Assembly: GCA_037952775.1 (NCBI GenBank)
Contig: JBANAY010000003.1
Location: 11,036,001 to 11,100,000 of the forward strand
Direction: 5' to 3'
DNA length: 64,000 nt
Source: Clonostachys chloroleuca
Taxonomy: Eukaryota; Ascomycota; Sordariomycetes; Hypocreales; Bionectriaceae
A model generated the notes under the pieces. The model worked only from the letters and a program-made list of their open reading frames with translations, was not told the DNA's origin and searched no databases. A program made the position numbers and the translations under genes. Positions 10,344 to 22,116 of the stretch are shown here, piece by piece. Numbering within the stretch: the first letter of the stretch is position 1; every line of letters starts with the position of its first letter.

Positions 10344-11423
10344 ATGAGCAGCACACGCGCCAGGAGCCTTGTCTCCAAATTCCCATGGGCGTCCACGCCC
10401 TTCATCATCGGCGCCCCGATGAGGGTGATGAGCGGGCCCAATCTCGCCCTGGCCATCTCCAAATCTGGAGGTCTCGGCTTTATCGGACCCGGTGCCAAAC
10501 CAGCAGATATCCATACTGACCTCGCCACTCTCCGTGGCTTGGTAAAAGACGTCTCGCCGTCTAGCCTCCCGGCGAGCTTCGTGTCTCCCAAGTCTCTGCT
10601 TCCAGTGGGAATCGGCTTTCAGCTCTGGGACGGCGATGTGGACTCTGCCGCCCAGGCTGTCAAGGAGTATCGTCCATGCGCGGCGTGGCTCTTTGCCCCA
10701 AGGGACGGTCAGGCAGATTTGGATACATGGACCAACCGCCTTCGGGAAGCCTCGCCCGACACACAGATTTGGATCCAGATCGGAACCCTCCAAGAAGCGT
10801 TGGATATTCTCCAGGGCAAGACTCGTCCCGACGTCATCGTCGTACAGGGGGCGGAGGCGGGCGGCCACGGGAGAGCGCACGACGGACTGGGCATCATAAC
10901 TCTTTTCCCTGAGATCGCCGACGCGCTCGGGGACAATAGCGGAATTGATCTTGTCGCCGCCGGAGGTATTGCGGACGGTAGAGGTGTTGCCGCAGCGCTG
11001 GCCCTGGGAGCGGACGGGGTTGTCCTCGGCACGCGGTTTCTGGCGTCGACCGAGGCCCGAATCAGCAAGGGATATCAGCAGGAGGTGGTGCGGGCTACGG
11101 ATGGCGCGAAGTCGACGACTCGCACCATGCTGTACAATCAGCTACGGGGCACGACGGGCTGGCCGGAAGGTTACAGCCCGCGGGGGATTCTCAACCGGAG
11201 CTGGCATGACCACCAGGCTGGCGTGGGCTTTGAGGAGCTGAAGAGGCTGTATGCCGAGGCGACGAAGAAGGGCGATGCTGGATGGGGCCCCGAGGGTAGG
11301 CTGGCCACATATGCGGGTGCCTCCATCGGATTGATCCATTCGGTAAAGGACGCTGGTGAGGTTGTCACCGAATTGAGGACAGAGGCGAGTGATATTATCA
11401 GACGGAATTACTCTCGTTTGTAG
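10344..11423 (+). CDS. nitronate monooxygenase (2-nitropropane dioxygenase family)
   Basis: An intronless 359-aa TIM-barrel flavoenzyme of normal length. Visible family features are IIGAPMRVMSGPNLA (residues 21-35), SGGLGFIGPG (41-50), the glycine-rich EAGGHGRAHDG loop with His175, VAAGGIADGRG (204-214) and GADGVVLGTRFL (222-233), which bind FMN phosphate. Enzymes of this family oxidise alkyl nitronates such as propionate-3-nitronate to the aldehyde or keto acid and nitrite, probably as detoxification of a nitro compound; the cytosol is the likely site. The substrate is not predictable from sequence. The start is the first ATG of the frame, with the barrel beginning about 20 residues later. 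The 213-aa minus-strand frame opposite is a shadow. Confidence 0.9.
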   Translation: MSSTRARSLVSKFPWASTPFIIGAPMRVMSGPNLALAISKSGGLGFIGPGAKPADIHTDLATLRGLVKDVSPSSLPASFVSPKSLLPVGIGFQLWDGDVDSAAQAVKEYRPCAAWLFAPRDGQADLDTWTNRLREASPDTQIWIQIGTLQEALDILQGKTRPDVIVVQGAEAGGHGRAHDGLGIITLFPEIADALGDNSGIDLVAAGGIADGRGVAAALALGADGVVLGTRFLASTEARISKGYQQEVVRATDGAKSTTRTMLYNQLRGTTGWPEGYSPRGILNRSWHDHQAGVGFEELKRLYAEATKKGDAGWGPEGRLATYAGASIGLIHSVKDAGEVVTELRTEASDIIRRNYSRL

Positions 11424-14083
11424 TCTGCCATGATTGATGTTATTGGTTAAAGCGCAAGCGGCGCTCCAGCGAGAATCGACGATTATCTACTTGTTCTTGT
11501 TGAGGGCACAATCAGGTCCGCAGCCAGTCACTAAGTTTCAACTGACTTCCGTGGCCATCGTGACGCTGCTAAATGTAGATATCCCGGGGTTCCCTTTAGG
11601 ACGGATTTGTTAAGCTACCTATTCGGAGATCTGAGCCGATCTGACGGCCATTGATATGAAACCCTAGCTTTGAGAATATCATCTCTTTTGCTCGCAGATC
11701 CGGCCCGCTCGGTCGAGTTGCATGGTCGGCTATAAAGTATCAATGCTGTCGGCCACTGCTTTTCCTTCGAATCGGACTGTTCCTCTGCATAGACAGCTTC
11801 ATATTTCTGGCCCAGTGGCGTTCAGACATGGCCAGCTCACGGTCCTTTCGCTTTGAGGATCGTCCGTGGCGTACGCAGCTAAAGAAACAGACATGCAGGC
11901 TTCTAAATGCTTCAATGCGACAACAGCATACAGCTATACCCACTGCTGGTTTCGTGGAGATGGAATAGGTGGCGGTAAGTTCTGAGATGGCTGCGTGTGG
12001 CACGTTGTCTCTCTTGAACGACTTCTTATTATAAAGCATCATTGCTGAAGACGACTCCAAAGCTCCGATCAGTAGCTCGGCGACTTACAGCTCCGGGAAC
12101 GCATCCGTCGCCTCAAAAAATGTGCTACCGTATCAAGGACTCAGTGGCATTTGGGTCACACGAGGATCTCCCGACTCGTTTGTCATCGCGCATGTAGGGC
12201 TACCGACGATATCCTTGTAGTATGACCCATTCTGGCAGGACAGGGGAGAGAGAACGAGCAACGCAACATGCAAGTCATCGACCCGACCACGTCTCATAGA
12301 GTCGAAGTGGCCATCTGGTACCCACGGGATCATAAGGCATTGCACGATGGGGGCGATAGCGTGGCGATCCACAACGACTGCATTTCTCATGATGGGCTAA
12401 ACGGATACGATGGTAATGCTTTCCATCTGTCGATCAAGGGCCACTGTAACGAAGAGGCTGTATCGAGCAATGTGTAAAGAGGTGAGTGACTCCGTCAGGC
12501 TAGTAGTCCGCGGTGAGGGCTGAATAGAAGGTTAGATCTACTCATCCTACACCTCTCTACCTTGTTCTGGCATTATTTTCCGCTATTGATTTTAGCTTTC
12601 TTTTCTTTTACTCACCTTTTTCTGCCACAGGCTAGGTCTGCGGCTGAGCTTGGTTTGACAAAAGACCTCCAAATTCAAGGAGCTTTTTATGAATTTCACT
12701 ATGCCGACCGCGTCAATGCAATGCAATCGCGGAGGCTCCAGTTCGGCATCTCTAAATGTAAATGCCTCTTGATTTCCCCCCGACGACAGCCGGGAAACAA
12801 CGATGCTGCATCTTTCATTTTCTGCGCACATAATAGTCGAGCTGGCTTGTTGACTGGGAACTTGGGTTGAAGTATATGCGGAAAGGGTTCTGCGCATGAG
12901 CCAGAGATCAGGCGAGGGCCCATCTATTCTGTGGGGACAAAGGCATCGCATGAGATCTGGCTTTGCCTGTCAATTTCAATGGGGTTATCGCGCGGGTGAG
13001 CTATGTTAGATGCATAGAGGCCAAAGCACCGGGCATAATGCAACGCTGGAGTCGGCGATAGCTGTCAACGCATGTCAGAGGCACATACGCGCTAGTAAAG
13101 AAGCTTGGACTGGAGCGTCTTCTGGAAAGTCTCACCAGATGAAAGATTGGTCGAGGCTGTAAGTGCTCGTATTCTGGCTGAGCTGTTGTGTGTGGCTGAT
13201 ACTACTCCATATTGACGCGCGCACTGCCCAGCAATATATAGCCAAGATCGTCGATCCCCGCCCAAGAATGCTGCCGGTGAAGCCGTTTTTGGGGCCTGGC
13301 CTTGCATTCCGAGGGGGAAGTAGGCTTGAAATGGCGACACTATCATACCTGTCTTATGTCACTTCGAGCTGAACTGGCGCCCTCGCGAAAAGAAAAGAGT
13401 ATTGCCATGAGGCTTGGCAGCAGGAGGCCTGGACCCGGTTTGCCTTCTATTGGCAAATGGAGCTTCATGGCATTAGCTGAGCAGCCACCAGATGCAAGAA
13501 AGCAACCCTTGTCCAATATCACATACGGCCCGCCTCCATCACCCCCGCATTCGAGAGGACTCAATTTGCTCTCGTGTAGAGAGCCCAATTTTGACCGGGA
13601 ACTGGACATGGTTAGCCCCAGCTGCTCTGCATGACACCCTTCGTGCCAAATATGGGAACCGATAGTGCAACCACGGCTGGCAAGCTAGGAGATTCATGGT
13701 CGGGCGGGCCGGCGTAGATCGTACCGCACGCTTGCTATTGGTGGCCTGAGACTGCGTACGTCGCATTGACTTGCAGATTGAGCTCTCTACTGCCTAGAAT
13801 CATTACCTATTTGGGCTCAGTCCAGCTCACTCGAGGCGCCGTGACTTGCGGTTTTGGTCTCGACCAATATCAGAGTACGACCTACAACCATGCTCCAACG
13901 ACACATCAACATCTGAGATTGGGTAGAGCGGAACCGCATAGCAAGGGTTATCTGATGGATGAGGGCGTCGTTGGGCTCATCCGCTTCGGTTGATCCGATG
14001 TGCCATCCAGTAGCAACAGCACATCTCTGCCTGGCTCCTGGGCGGTTGGGGCTGATATGTCGTGTTATGCCGGATATTTGAGC
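11424..14083. other. 2.7 kb spacer, no supported gene
   Basis: The frames here are under 120 codons, overlap on both strands and show no family signature. TATAAA occurs at about 11732, but no convincing coding exon follows it. The minus frame at 11740-12060 and the two opposed frames at 12133-12477 were inspected and not recognised. This may be decayed sequence or upstream control region of the NACHT-TPR gene. Confidence 0.4.
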
Positions 14084-14089
14084 TATAAA
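14084..14089 (+). promoter_or_regulatory. TATA box of the NACHT-TPR gene
   Basis: TATAAA, 132 bp upstream of the proposed ATG at 14216. A short upstream ATG frame starts at 14182 (19 codons) and overlaps the proposed start out of frame, so it could act as a uORF. Confidence 0.55.
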
Positions 14090-14215
14090 GCCTTCGTCCC
14101 TCTCAATGGATCTTCTCATTATCAAAAATCTTTCTGTTTCTACCTAGTACCTTGCCCTTTAACTTTCTTTCAGACCAACTCATGAGGCACCAAGCTGCGG
14201 CGCCTTGGAGCGAGC

Positions 14216-17200
14216 ATGATAGGTATACGCAACAGCATTAACAGTATGTCTCTCGACTACTTTTTAAACTCAATAGAGCTCCAAACTCCTGAATACACGC
14301 TAAAACATTATTTCATAGGAAGACGCAGACGTAATAACTCCAACCCTTCTGTCAAGTCAGACACCGTCGAAGAACATCCTCAACCACCACCCCGAACGCC
14401 TCCCCGCAGCAGCGCAATGGAGGCCATCCGCGGCTTGTCCGACTCCATCACCGGCAAAAGCCATAACAAGCCTCATGAGCGTGCCGTAGTCAGCGTCAAT
14501 GAGGCCAGTCCCTCCATCTCAGACGATGATGCAGAGGGGGACCAGACCTTTGCGACCGACATCACGGCGCCTTCCTTGGCCGACGGAGACACGAACGGCT
14601 CCTTAGGGGCAAATACCAAAGTCAAATCTCTGGACTACTTCCACCGGGTCAAAGATGTGTTCAAAAGTGTGACGAAGAAGATTGTCCGCATTGATGAATA
14701 CGACGAGTCCTTCGTCAGGGAGACTGACCTGCATGTCTACCTCCAATACATCTCTGATGAACGACTCATCCATATGCCCCGTCGGGGCAGTGATTGGGAC
14801 CGTGTACTGGGGGCTGCCCAGTTCTTCGGCCTGCAGATCTGGTCTTTTGGAGACAAGATCAACGCCTTTGTCCCCGGCGCAAAGGATTCTGCGGCCGCGG
14901 CGCTGGCTAGTTGCCAGATCCTTCTCGAGGTTAGTATTGCTTTTCATCAATAACCCTAAGCTAATTCTTTCAATTCGACTGACATATGCATCGTGATAGC
15001 TCGGTCATGGACAAGCCCAAGCACTGCTACCCACATTCATTGCTCTGTACGAGCTTGCAATGCTTCTGTGCACCGTCGGACAGATCCGGGGTCTGGAGCA
15101 CATGCCTCCAGTCATCAAGGAGGACGCCGCCTCCCTGTTCTGTGACCTGGTTGGTCTGACTGGCAGCATCGCCATTCACTACCGCGAGAAGATCACTGCC
15201 TACCGCTCCGGTGCCAAGGTCAAGATCAACTTTGACACCACTTTCGGAAAGCAGATCACCGCCATTTGGGACGGTAAGGAGCAGCTCCAAGATCACATCT
15301 GGACATCCAAGTTGGGACGCAAGCGCTTCTCCTTCACTGTCCCAGCCCTTAGGGCCAAGCTCCAGTCGCCCACTGAGGTGTCCTCCGTTCGAGGTACTCT
15401 CTACGACGAGGTCCTCGAGAGCCTTGAACGCTCCGAGGACACGTGCTACTGGATTAAGCATGAAATCGTGCAGTTTTTCAACAGCAATGAACAGGTTCTT
15501 AGTGTCACGGGCCCCGCTGGTTCGGGCAAGTCGATACTGGCTGAGTGGGTTCAGGAGCGTCTTACTCGACCCCTTGACCAGAAGCATTACATTGTTCTTG
15601 ACTATACTTTCCGTAAGATTTACAACCCATTCTACCGTGCTGTTGGTTGCAATACTAACCAGATTTTCATTATTTAGCATTCGACTCGCCAGTGGATGCC
15701 AACTCCCTTGCTTGCATCAAGAGCCTGATCAATCAACTCTTGGATCGCAGTGTGGGCGATGTTGCTTTATTTGCTCAATTGGTGCATGCTTTTGAAGAAT
15801 TCGCCGCTCACCAGTCTACCAAACAGCTGGAGGCTTCTCTGTGGAAGGCATTCCGAAGTGGCCTCCAAGCTGCTGAACATGGGGGAGCAACCATTGTCAT
15901 CATTGTCGATGGTTGCGATGAGATCGCATTCCACACTACCCTGCGCACCAGCGCCTCCAAGCTTCCCCATGTCCGTGTGATTACTTTCTCACGGCCTGTC
16001 TCCCACCTCAGTGATGGTTGCAAGCACATTGTCATTACCCAGCAAGAGGTCAAGGAAGATATCAAAGCTCATCTCTGGGAAAATCTCTCCAAGGTAGAGT
16101 ACTTCCACAGCAAGCTTGATGTTGGTGCCAGGGAGGCCCTCGTCGACGAGCTCGCAGAGAAATCAAAGGGTAATTTCCTCTGGGCCTTCTTCGCCGGGCG
16201 CCTCCTCCAGGGTGCCACACTTGAGAACTACACGACGGTCAAGCACAACATCAGCTCGGATGTGAAGAAGCTACTGCCAGCTCTCGCCGGCCATACCCGC
16301 CTCAAGGATGATACTCTACGCCACCTTTTGTCCTTCATGGTTGTTGCCAGCCGTCCTCTGACGATCCAAGAGGCTGCCGAACTTCTGGCGACTAACACGA
16401 CTAAGCGGGAGATGGAGAAGCAGACACTGGACCTCATCAAGTTCATCCCGGAGAAGTGCGGCGACGTGGTCGTCCTTCACGGCGGCCGTCTGCACTTCCG
16501 CAGCTCTTTGGTCCTCTCCTTCCTCCAGGAGCAGATGGGCCACACCTTGCTATCGGTTCGGGAAGCTCACTTGCAGCTTGCTTCGAAACTTCTTCTCTAT
16601 GCCAGGCTCCACCTTGAGAGTGACCGAGAACCTTTGATTGATGAACTAGATGAATCGGTTGTGGAAAAGCTGCTTGGATCCCATCATCTACTTCTATATG
16701 TGGTGCAAAACTGGACTGTGCACTTCAAAGCAGCAGGTCTGGTTGGCGCTGGCGGCGAGATTGCTCTTCCCAAGGGTTTTGTAGACCTATTCCCTCATAC
16801 CGTCACCTTCTCGCTCCTGGAAAGGACCTGCTGGGACCGACTCTATACGCACCAGGATGTGGTCGGTGTCCACGAGCTTGCGCTCAAGATCAGAGAGACC
16901 ACATTTGGCGAGAAGCACCTCACCGTGCTCCAAGGCCTCATCACCCTGGGCCATGTCCACCGCAGAATCTCCGTCACTTCCACTCATGGCGGCGCCACAT
17001 ACTTGGTGCGAGCTGTCAGGCTTGGCCAGGTCGTGCTATCCGAGTACAGCGCTATTGTTGCAGCCTGCACAAGCCTTTTCCTGTCTTGGACAGAGACTTT
17101 GGTCATTACACAGCGAACGGAGATTGTGACTTACCGCGAGGAGATGATCCGTGTTATGATCAAGATCTGCAAGCAGAAGCATGGTCAGAGTAGTGACCAG

Positions 17201-20200
17201 GTGATTTTTTGGTACGAGGCTCTCGCCAAGCTCTATGTCGAGATCAAAGAAGTGCAGAATGCCACTATCGTCTACCGAGAACTGTATGAGATTGTCATCA
17301 TTCGTCATGGCAAGAAGTCAACCAAGGCTCGACAAATTGGTAATGTCTTTGGTACACTGGACGTCGTTCTCAAGGGCGAGGATGCCGCCAAGGACACGAA
17401 GGAGCTCGAGGTGCTCATTTTTGAGACGAATGACGACATGGAAGTGACTGACCAGCTCTGCATCTCCATGATGATTCGCCTTGCTCAGTCGTACATCTCA
17501 TGCGGGAAGCTCTTCCTCGCCGAACGGCTCTACGTCAGCCTCTGGCGCCGTGTGTCGGCCATGTGCACAGCCGGTGCGCGTATTGAGGTTCACATTTCCA
17601 AGATCCAGATTGCCCTCGAGTATGTCAAGTTCTTACGCAAGGTTGACCGCTCTGTAGAGGCCAGCAATATTTTGATATGCCTCTGGGCTGAATATGAGCA
17701 CCATACTTTTGAGTCCGAGATTCTGATCATCTGGCTTCGCGAGATCGGAACTGTCTGTAGGTCCTTTGGACTTCTGACCATCTCTGCCTCGATCCTGACC
17801 AAAGTTTGGGGGTGGTTCAAGAGCAAGGGTAAGACTAAGAGCGAAGAGGCCCAGCGCACAACTGTCCTCATCACCCAAGTCGTCGAAGAAATCACTGAGA
17901 CCGCAACCACGAAGAAGACGACCAAGATTACTACCACTGAGGTGACTGAGACAGTTGTGAGGGAGATTTTTGAACTCCAATACACACGATGCAAGACCAC
18001 AACTGTGGATCGCGAATTCTTCTCGGCATGCCTGGCGGTTATTGGGCTTTACATCCAGAATGAGAATTGGTCCGAGGCTGAGGTCATCATCAAGAGGACC
18101 CTCGAGATTTCCTGGAAGGCGATGCTGAGCGCCGACATCAAGATTAGTCTCAGCCAGAGCTCGACTAAGGAGTCTATCGCTGTGGCTCGCCGCCTTGCAC
18201 TCTGCTACCACCGCCAGGGCCTTTTGGAGCAAGCTGAGCAGACATATCTCCGAATCTACTACGCTTGCCTCCAGTCCATCGGAAAGATCGATCAGGTATA
18301 CACTACAGAGGCTATCCAAACCCTCATCGATTTCTACGAAGGACTCCACCGACATGAGAGAGTGACACAAATATATGTCGAGGTCTTGGAGGTATATCGC
18401 AAGCAGTATGGGCATAACAGCCACTTGGTAATCCAGCTGATGTACAAGCTTGCCGCCCAGCACGAGATGCTTGGACACCATACAGATGCCTACAAGCAGT
18501 ATCTTGAAATCGTCACTATACTGAACAAGGGGATCAAGTACTGCCACCAAGACGCTGTCAAGGCTGCGCTCTTCCTCTGCCGTCACTACAATACGCGCAA
18601 GATGTGGACTGGTCTGCGGGAGATTTGCGGCGTGGTTTGGGAGACAATCCTACACCATCGCGAGAAGTGCAGCCACTTGGAGATTGAGGTCATCTCCGAG
18701 ATCTATGAAAAGTACGCACACGTGCTCGAGTTCCATGCCAAGGTTGAATTCTCAGTCCTCTACCAGGTGACTGTCCAGTACAAGGAGGTTGTGACTGTGA
18801 TCTCCGGAGGCGACTCCAACTCCAAGGCTGTTCTGCTGGCCCTTATTACCCTCGCCAAGATCTGTGAGAAGCATGAGAGCCACCACCACGAGTCTGTCAA
18901 GATTTACGAGGAGGTGCTTACGAAGACAACCACTACCAAGACCACTGAGACGATCATTACTGAGACGACGGTGCACACAATCAAGAAGCGCCTATCCAAG
19001 ATGTATGTCACCATTATCACCTCGGGTAAGGGAGGTCCAGCAACTCCGGCCACGGTTGAACGTGCCATCGCCGTCTGCTTTGAGGCGTACGTCCAGCTCA
19101 AGGTGGAGTATGGCGTCTGGCACGAGATTACACTCCTCAAGCTCAAGGATCTGGTCATCTTGTACCAGAAAGTCAATTCTCAGCATATCAGAATCATTGA
19201 GCTGCTGCAGCAGTCTGTTGTTGAGATCATCACTACGCTGACGGTCACTACGACTCTCTTTGCCGCTGCCACTACCCTGGCAGGCATCTACACCAGTGTC
19301 GGCCTGGTGAACAAGGGTCAAGAGCTGCTCCAGCAGTTGCGCCACCTGATCATCTTCCGAGGCGGCTGGAACACCGCGGAGATCACGCTGAAGATTGATG
19401 TGCAAATGAGCAAGGTTGCATTCACCTTCCTGATCGCTTTCGAGCTGGGCCTCCTAGGGAAGGGCAAAACCATCTCGCACTCCGAGATGATGGCCGATAT
19501 TCTCTTTGAGTCTCTCTTGTTTGTCGAATATTCTCGAGTCATCGAGAAGGAGACAAAGCTCGAAGTCATTCTTGAAGCTGGAGCCAAGCTCCGTATCTTC
19601 TGGGAAGAGCACAAGCGCACCCAACTCCTGGAAATCCTCGACAAGAAGCTTCTGCAGCTGTTCAGAGCCCAGTACGCCGCCGAATTCAAGACAATCGGAG
19701 AGGAAAACGTCCGTACCTTCTACCTCGCCATCCTCCTGCAGCTTGGAAAGGACCAGCGTGCCTCCGAGATCGACTTCCCTGCTCTGGCCTGCAAGGCCGG
19801 TAATAACAAGGTGAGGGCGCTCCTAGAGACTGCCGAGTTCCGACAGGGACACCAGGTCGGCCGCGCCGTCTTCCAACTGGCTATCAAGCACCGCATCTTC
19901 CACCACGCTCGCTACTTCCATATCGGCTACAAGCTTGCCGAGCTGCTGGCGGGCATTGATGTTGCACACCCCAAGGAGCAGGAACTTAGCAAGGCGATGA
20001 AGCAGACCTCGAGTGATATCATGAGAGACGTCCTGGCTACAGCGTACAAGGAGGGCGTAGACTTTGCCGATCTCAAGTTCGAGGATTTGTCTGGCCTGAT
20101 CCGCCTGCTCGGCGCCCAGGGCAACTTCACAACCCTCGAGGAGCTGCTATCCAAGCTCTGGGACAGACGCGAGGAGCTGCAGAGGTCGAGGAACTGGTCC

Positions 20201-20803
20201 CCAATCATGGTCTTGCGCGTCGGCAACTTGCTCGTCCACGCCCAGCAGAACAACAAGAAGACGGCCGCCGCCATCAACACGGCCGAGCTTCTCTACTACA
20301 ACATCAGACGCGGTCGTGGACGACTGGACCCGGACACCCTGGCCGTCTCGATGCTCCTCGCCAGCCTCTACGTCTCTAGCGGCAGGGTCGCCAGCGCCAT
20401 GGACGTGCATGAGACCGTCCTCCGCGAGGTCTCCTTCATCTCCCTGGAGCACTACTCGATCGAGCGCCGCGCTGCCATCATCGCCGACACGAGGCTCCAG
20501 CTCGAGCGGCTGAGGGAGGCGCACGTCCGCACGGGCGGCAAGGCGCGGCCCGTGGCGGAGTTCAAGGACCTGTACGACCGCCTCAACCAGAACCTGAAGC
20601 TGGAGCTACCGGCGTTCGAGAAGTGGATCGAGATTGGCAACAGCAACAAGACGGTGCAGAACGCGAACTACATCTCCCTGCTTGACTGGGCTATCGGGAA
20701 GGACACGGCCAAGTACATCAGGGCGAAGAGGTGGCCTCACAGGCGGTCCAAGGTCGAGGATGACCAGGCCAAGGAGACGACGCAGTGGTGGCTGGTGCAT
20801 TGA
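14216..20803 (+). CDS. giant NACHT-type STAND NTPase with C-terminal TPR array
   Basis: Exons 14216-14929, 15000-15612 and 15678-20803 join in frame to about 2,150 aa. Both introns have good signals (70 nt and 65 nt). A third, optional 75-nt intron (14244-14318) lies in the first exon. N-terminal ~110 residues are disordered (Arg/Pro/Ser). A helical domain of about residues 130-330 resembles N-terminal domains of fungal STAND proteins. Walker A is GPAGSGKS (409-416), Walker B is TIVIIVDGCDE (about 514-524) with a sensor-like ITFSRP after it, then a winged-helix-like segment (RPLTIQEAAELLAT). The last ~1,200 residues are alpha-helical repeats, several with TPR spacing (such as AEQTYLRIYYACLQ). 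Two Thr/Lys-rich segments sit near residues 1183 and 1523. Known relatives act as NLR-like switches in heterokaryon incompatibility or immunity. A direct function is inferred, not shown. The minus-strand 317-aa frame at 17633-18586 is a shadow. Confidence 0.88.
14244..14318 (+). other. candidate in-frame optional intron
   Basis: It begins GTATGT and ends TTTCATAG, with a GCTAAAAC branch-like site. Its length (75 nt) is a multiple of three and it carries no stop codon, so the protein stays in frame whether it is removed or kept. Removal replaces a 25-residue hydrophobic/aromatic stretch near the N-terminus by direct fusion to the Arg-rich tail. Confidence 0.5.
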
Positions 20804-21013
20804 GATGGACGTGGAGGAAAAGCAGCATAATTTGGTTGGTTCATGGATGGGATGGGAGAATGTATAGGTTGATGTCACTCATTTTGGTGGATGGTGGATT
20901 TCATTGTAGCATGTCTGGCTCTTCAATCACACAGATTGGTAATTGCATTTCCTTATTTTTCCCAAATTAAATTTTGAACTTTGAAAAATACACCCAAGAC
21001 ATTTTTGATGAGA

Positions 21014-21454
21014 CTAAGCCTTCCCAACCTGAGCCTTCTTCTCGTCCGCTAGGGCCTTGAGCTCCGCCAAGGCCTCGTTCTCCCGCCCCAGCGGGACGAA
21101 CAGGTGATCATGATAGAAGCCGCTGACGGGGTTGACGCCCATGGACTTTGTCGCCAGCCTGGTCGCGATGACGGCCATAAAGCCCACGGCTTCGAGGCTG
21201 GAGGTGACGTTGAGGGTGATGCGCTTGCAGGGGAAGAAGTACTCCATCCTCCTGGTGGCGGCGACCTCGAGGCTGGTGACGACGGTGACGCCCTCCTCCT
21301 CGCGGAACAGGAGCTGGACGTCCCTAAGGGGCGGGAGCTCCTTGTCGCCCGGGACGGTGGTGAAGACGTAGGTGGTGGGGTCGAGGACGGTGGTGAGGGT
21401 GGCGAGGAGGGTGTCGAGCGACGTCTCGCCGGGGTCGCGCATGAGAGTGGCCAT
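21014..21454 (-). CDS. ACT-like domain protein (DUF2241-type)
   Basis: An intronless 146-aa protein. The N-terminal half begins GETSLDTLLATL and carries a short beta-rich block (YVFTTVPGDKELPPL). The C-terminal half ends in the family signature VGFMAVIATRLATKSMGVNPVSGFYHDHLFVP. This is the two-part ACT-like fold seen in small bacterial and fungal proteins annotated as DUF2241/ACT. Such domains usually bind amino acids, but no ligand or partner is known for this group. It is convergent with the NACHT-TPR gene, with 210 bp between the stops. Confidence 0.75.
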   Translation of the reverse strand: MATLMRDPGETSLDTLLATLTTVLDPTTYVFTTVPGDKELPPLRDVQLLFREEEGVTVVTSLEVAATRRMEYFFPCKRITLNVTSSLEAVGFMAVIATRLATKSMGVNPVSGFYHDHLFVPLGRENEALAELKALADEKKAQVGKA

Positions 21455-21875
21455 GCTTGCTTCTCTTGATGGTGGTGCTCTAAGGTGTCTGTAGAGTCTG
21501 GTTCATGCTCCCGCAGTTGGGACAGCGGATGATGCGGAGGGCTGTTTCTCCCATCTCGCCGTTCGGGGTCTGGAGGTTTGAGGTACCAGGTACCATCGTG
21601 GCGCCCACATTCAGTGGACAAGACAAGACAAGCACGCCCTTCGGATCTTCTAAGGGCGGTAGTGAGAGCCGGTAGCGCTAAGAACAGTGGAGAGAACCTT
21701 CCAGTCTTCAGCCCTGTCCGGTTACTAAGCGCCACACTCAGGCGCCACACCACCAAATACATCGCTCAACTCAACACGCACGCACTGACGCCTAGCGGAC
21801 GGATTTACAGAGCAACGTACACCGAGACGAGAATGACAAATCCAGGCCTGGTGCAAGCACCAACCAGCCCATCAC

Positions 21876-21987
21876 TTCCAGAAAATACGGACGGATTCTT
21901 CTGACCTCTTGAATCTTCGAATACAGAGGCAAATTACGCTGCCAGAGGATGCCTGGACCTACTGTCGCAATGGTTCCCAGGTATAAA
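21876..21987 (+). promoter_or_regulatory. heat-shock elements and TATA box of the hsp30-type gene
   Basis: Two inverted pentamer pairs fit the heat-shock-factor consensus: TTCcaGAA at 21876-21883 and GAAtcTTC at 21911-21918. TATAAA follows at 21982-21987, and a C/A-rich leader (about 22040-22116) precedes the ATG at 22117. The order HSE, TATA, A/C-rich leader fits a heat-induced fungal gene. Confidence 0.6.
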
Positions 21988-22116
21988 GCTGCCAGTTTGA
22001 ACCGATATGGCCGGTTTGATCTTCTCATCACTCACACAAATTCAAACAACAACCCATCCCCCCCAAAACCAAAAACCAAACCAAAAAGCATCTTAAATCC
22101 CAATTATTAGACAAAA

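Noticed and set aside
10239..10880. 213-aa minus-strand frame
   Set aside because: Opposite the nitronate monooxygenase gene, with no family signature.
17633..18586. 317-aa minus-strand frame
   Set aside because: Lies wholly inside the NACHT-TPR coding exon; a codon-bias shadow.
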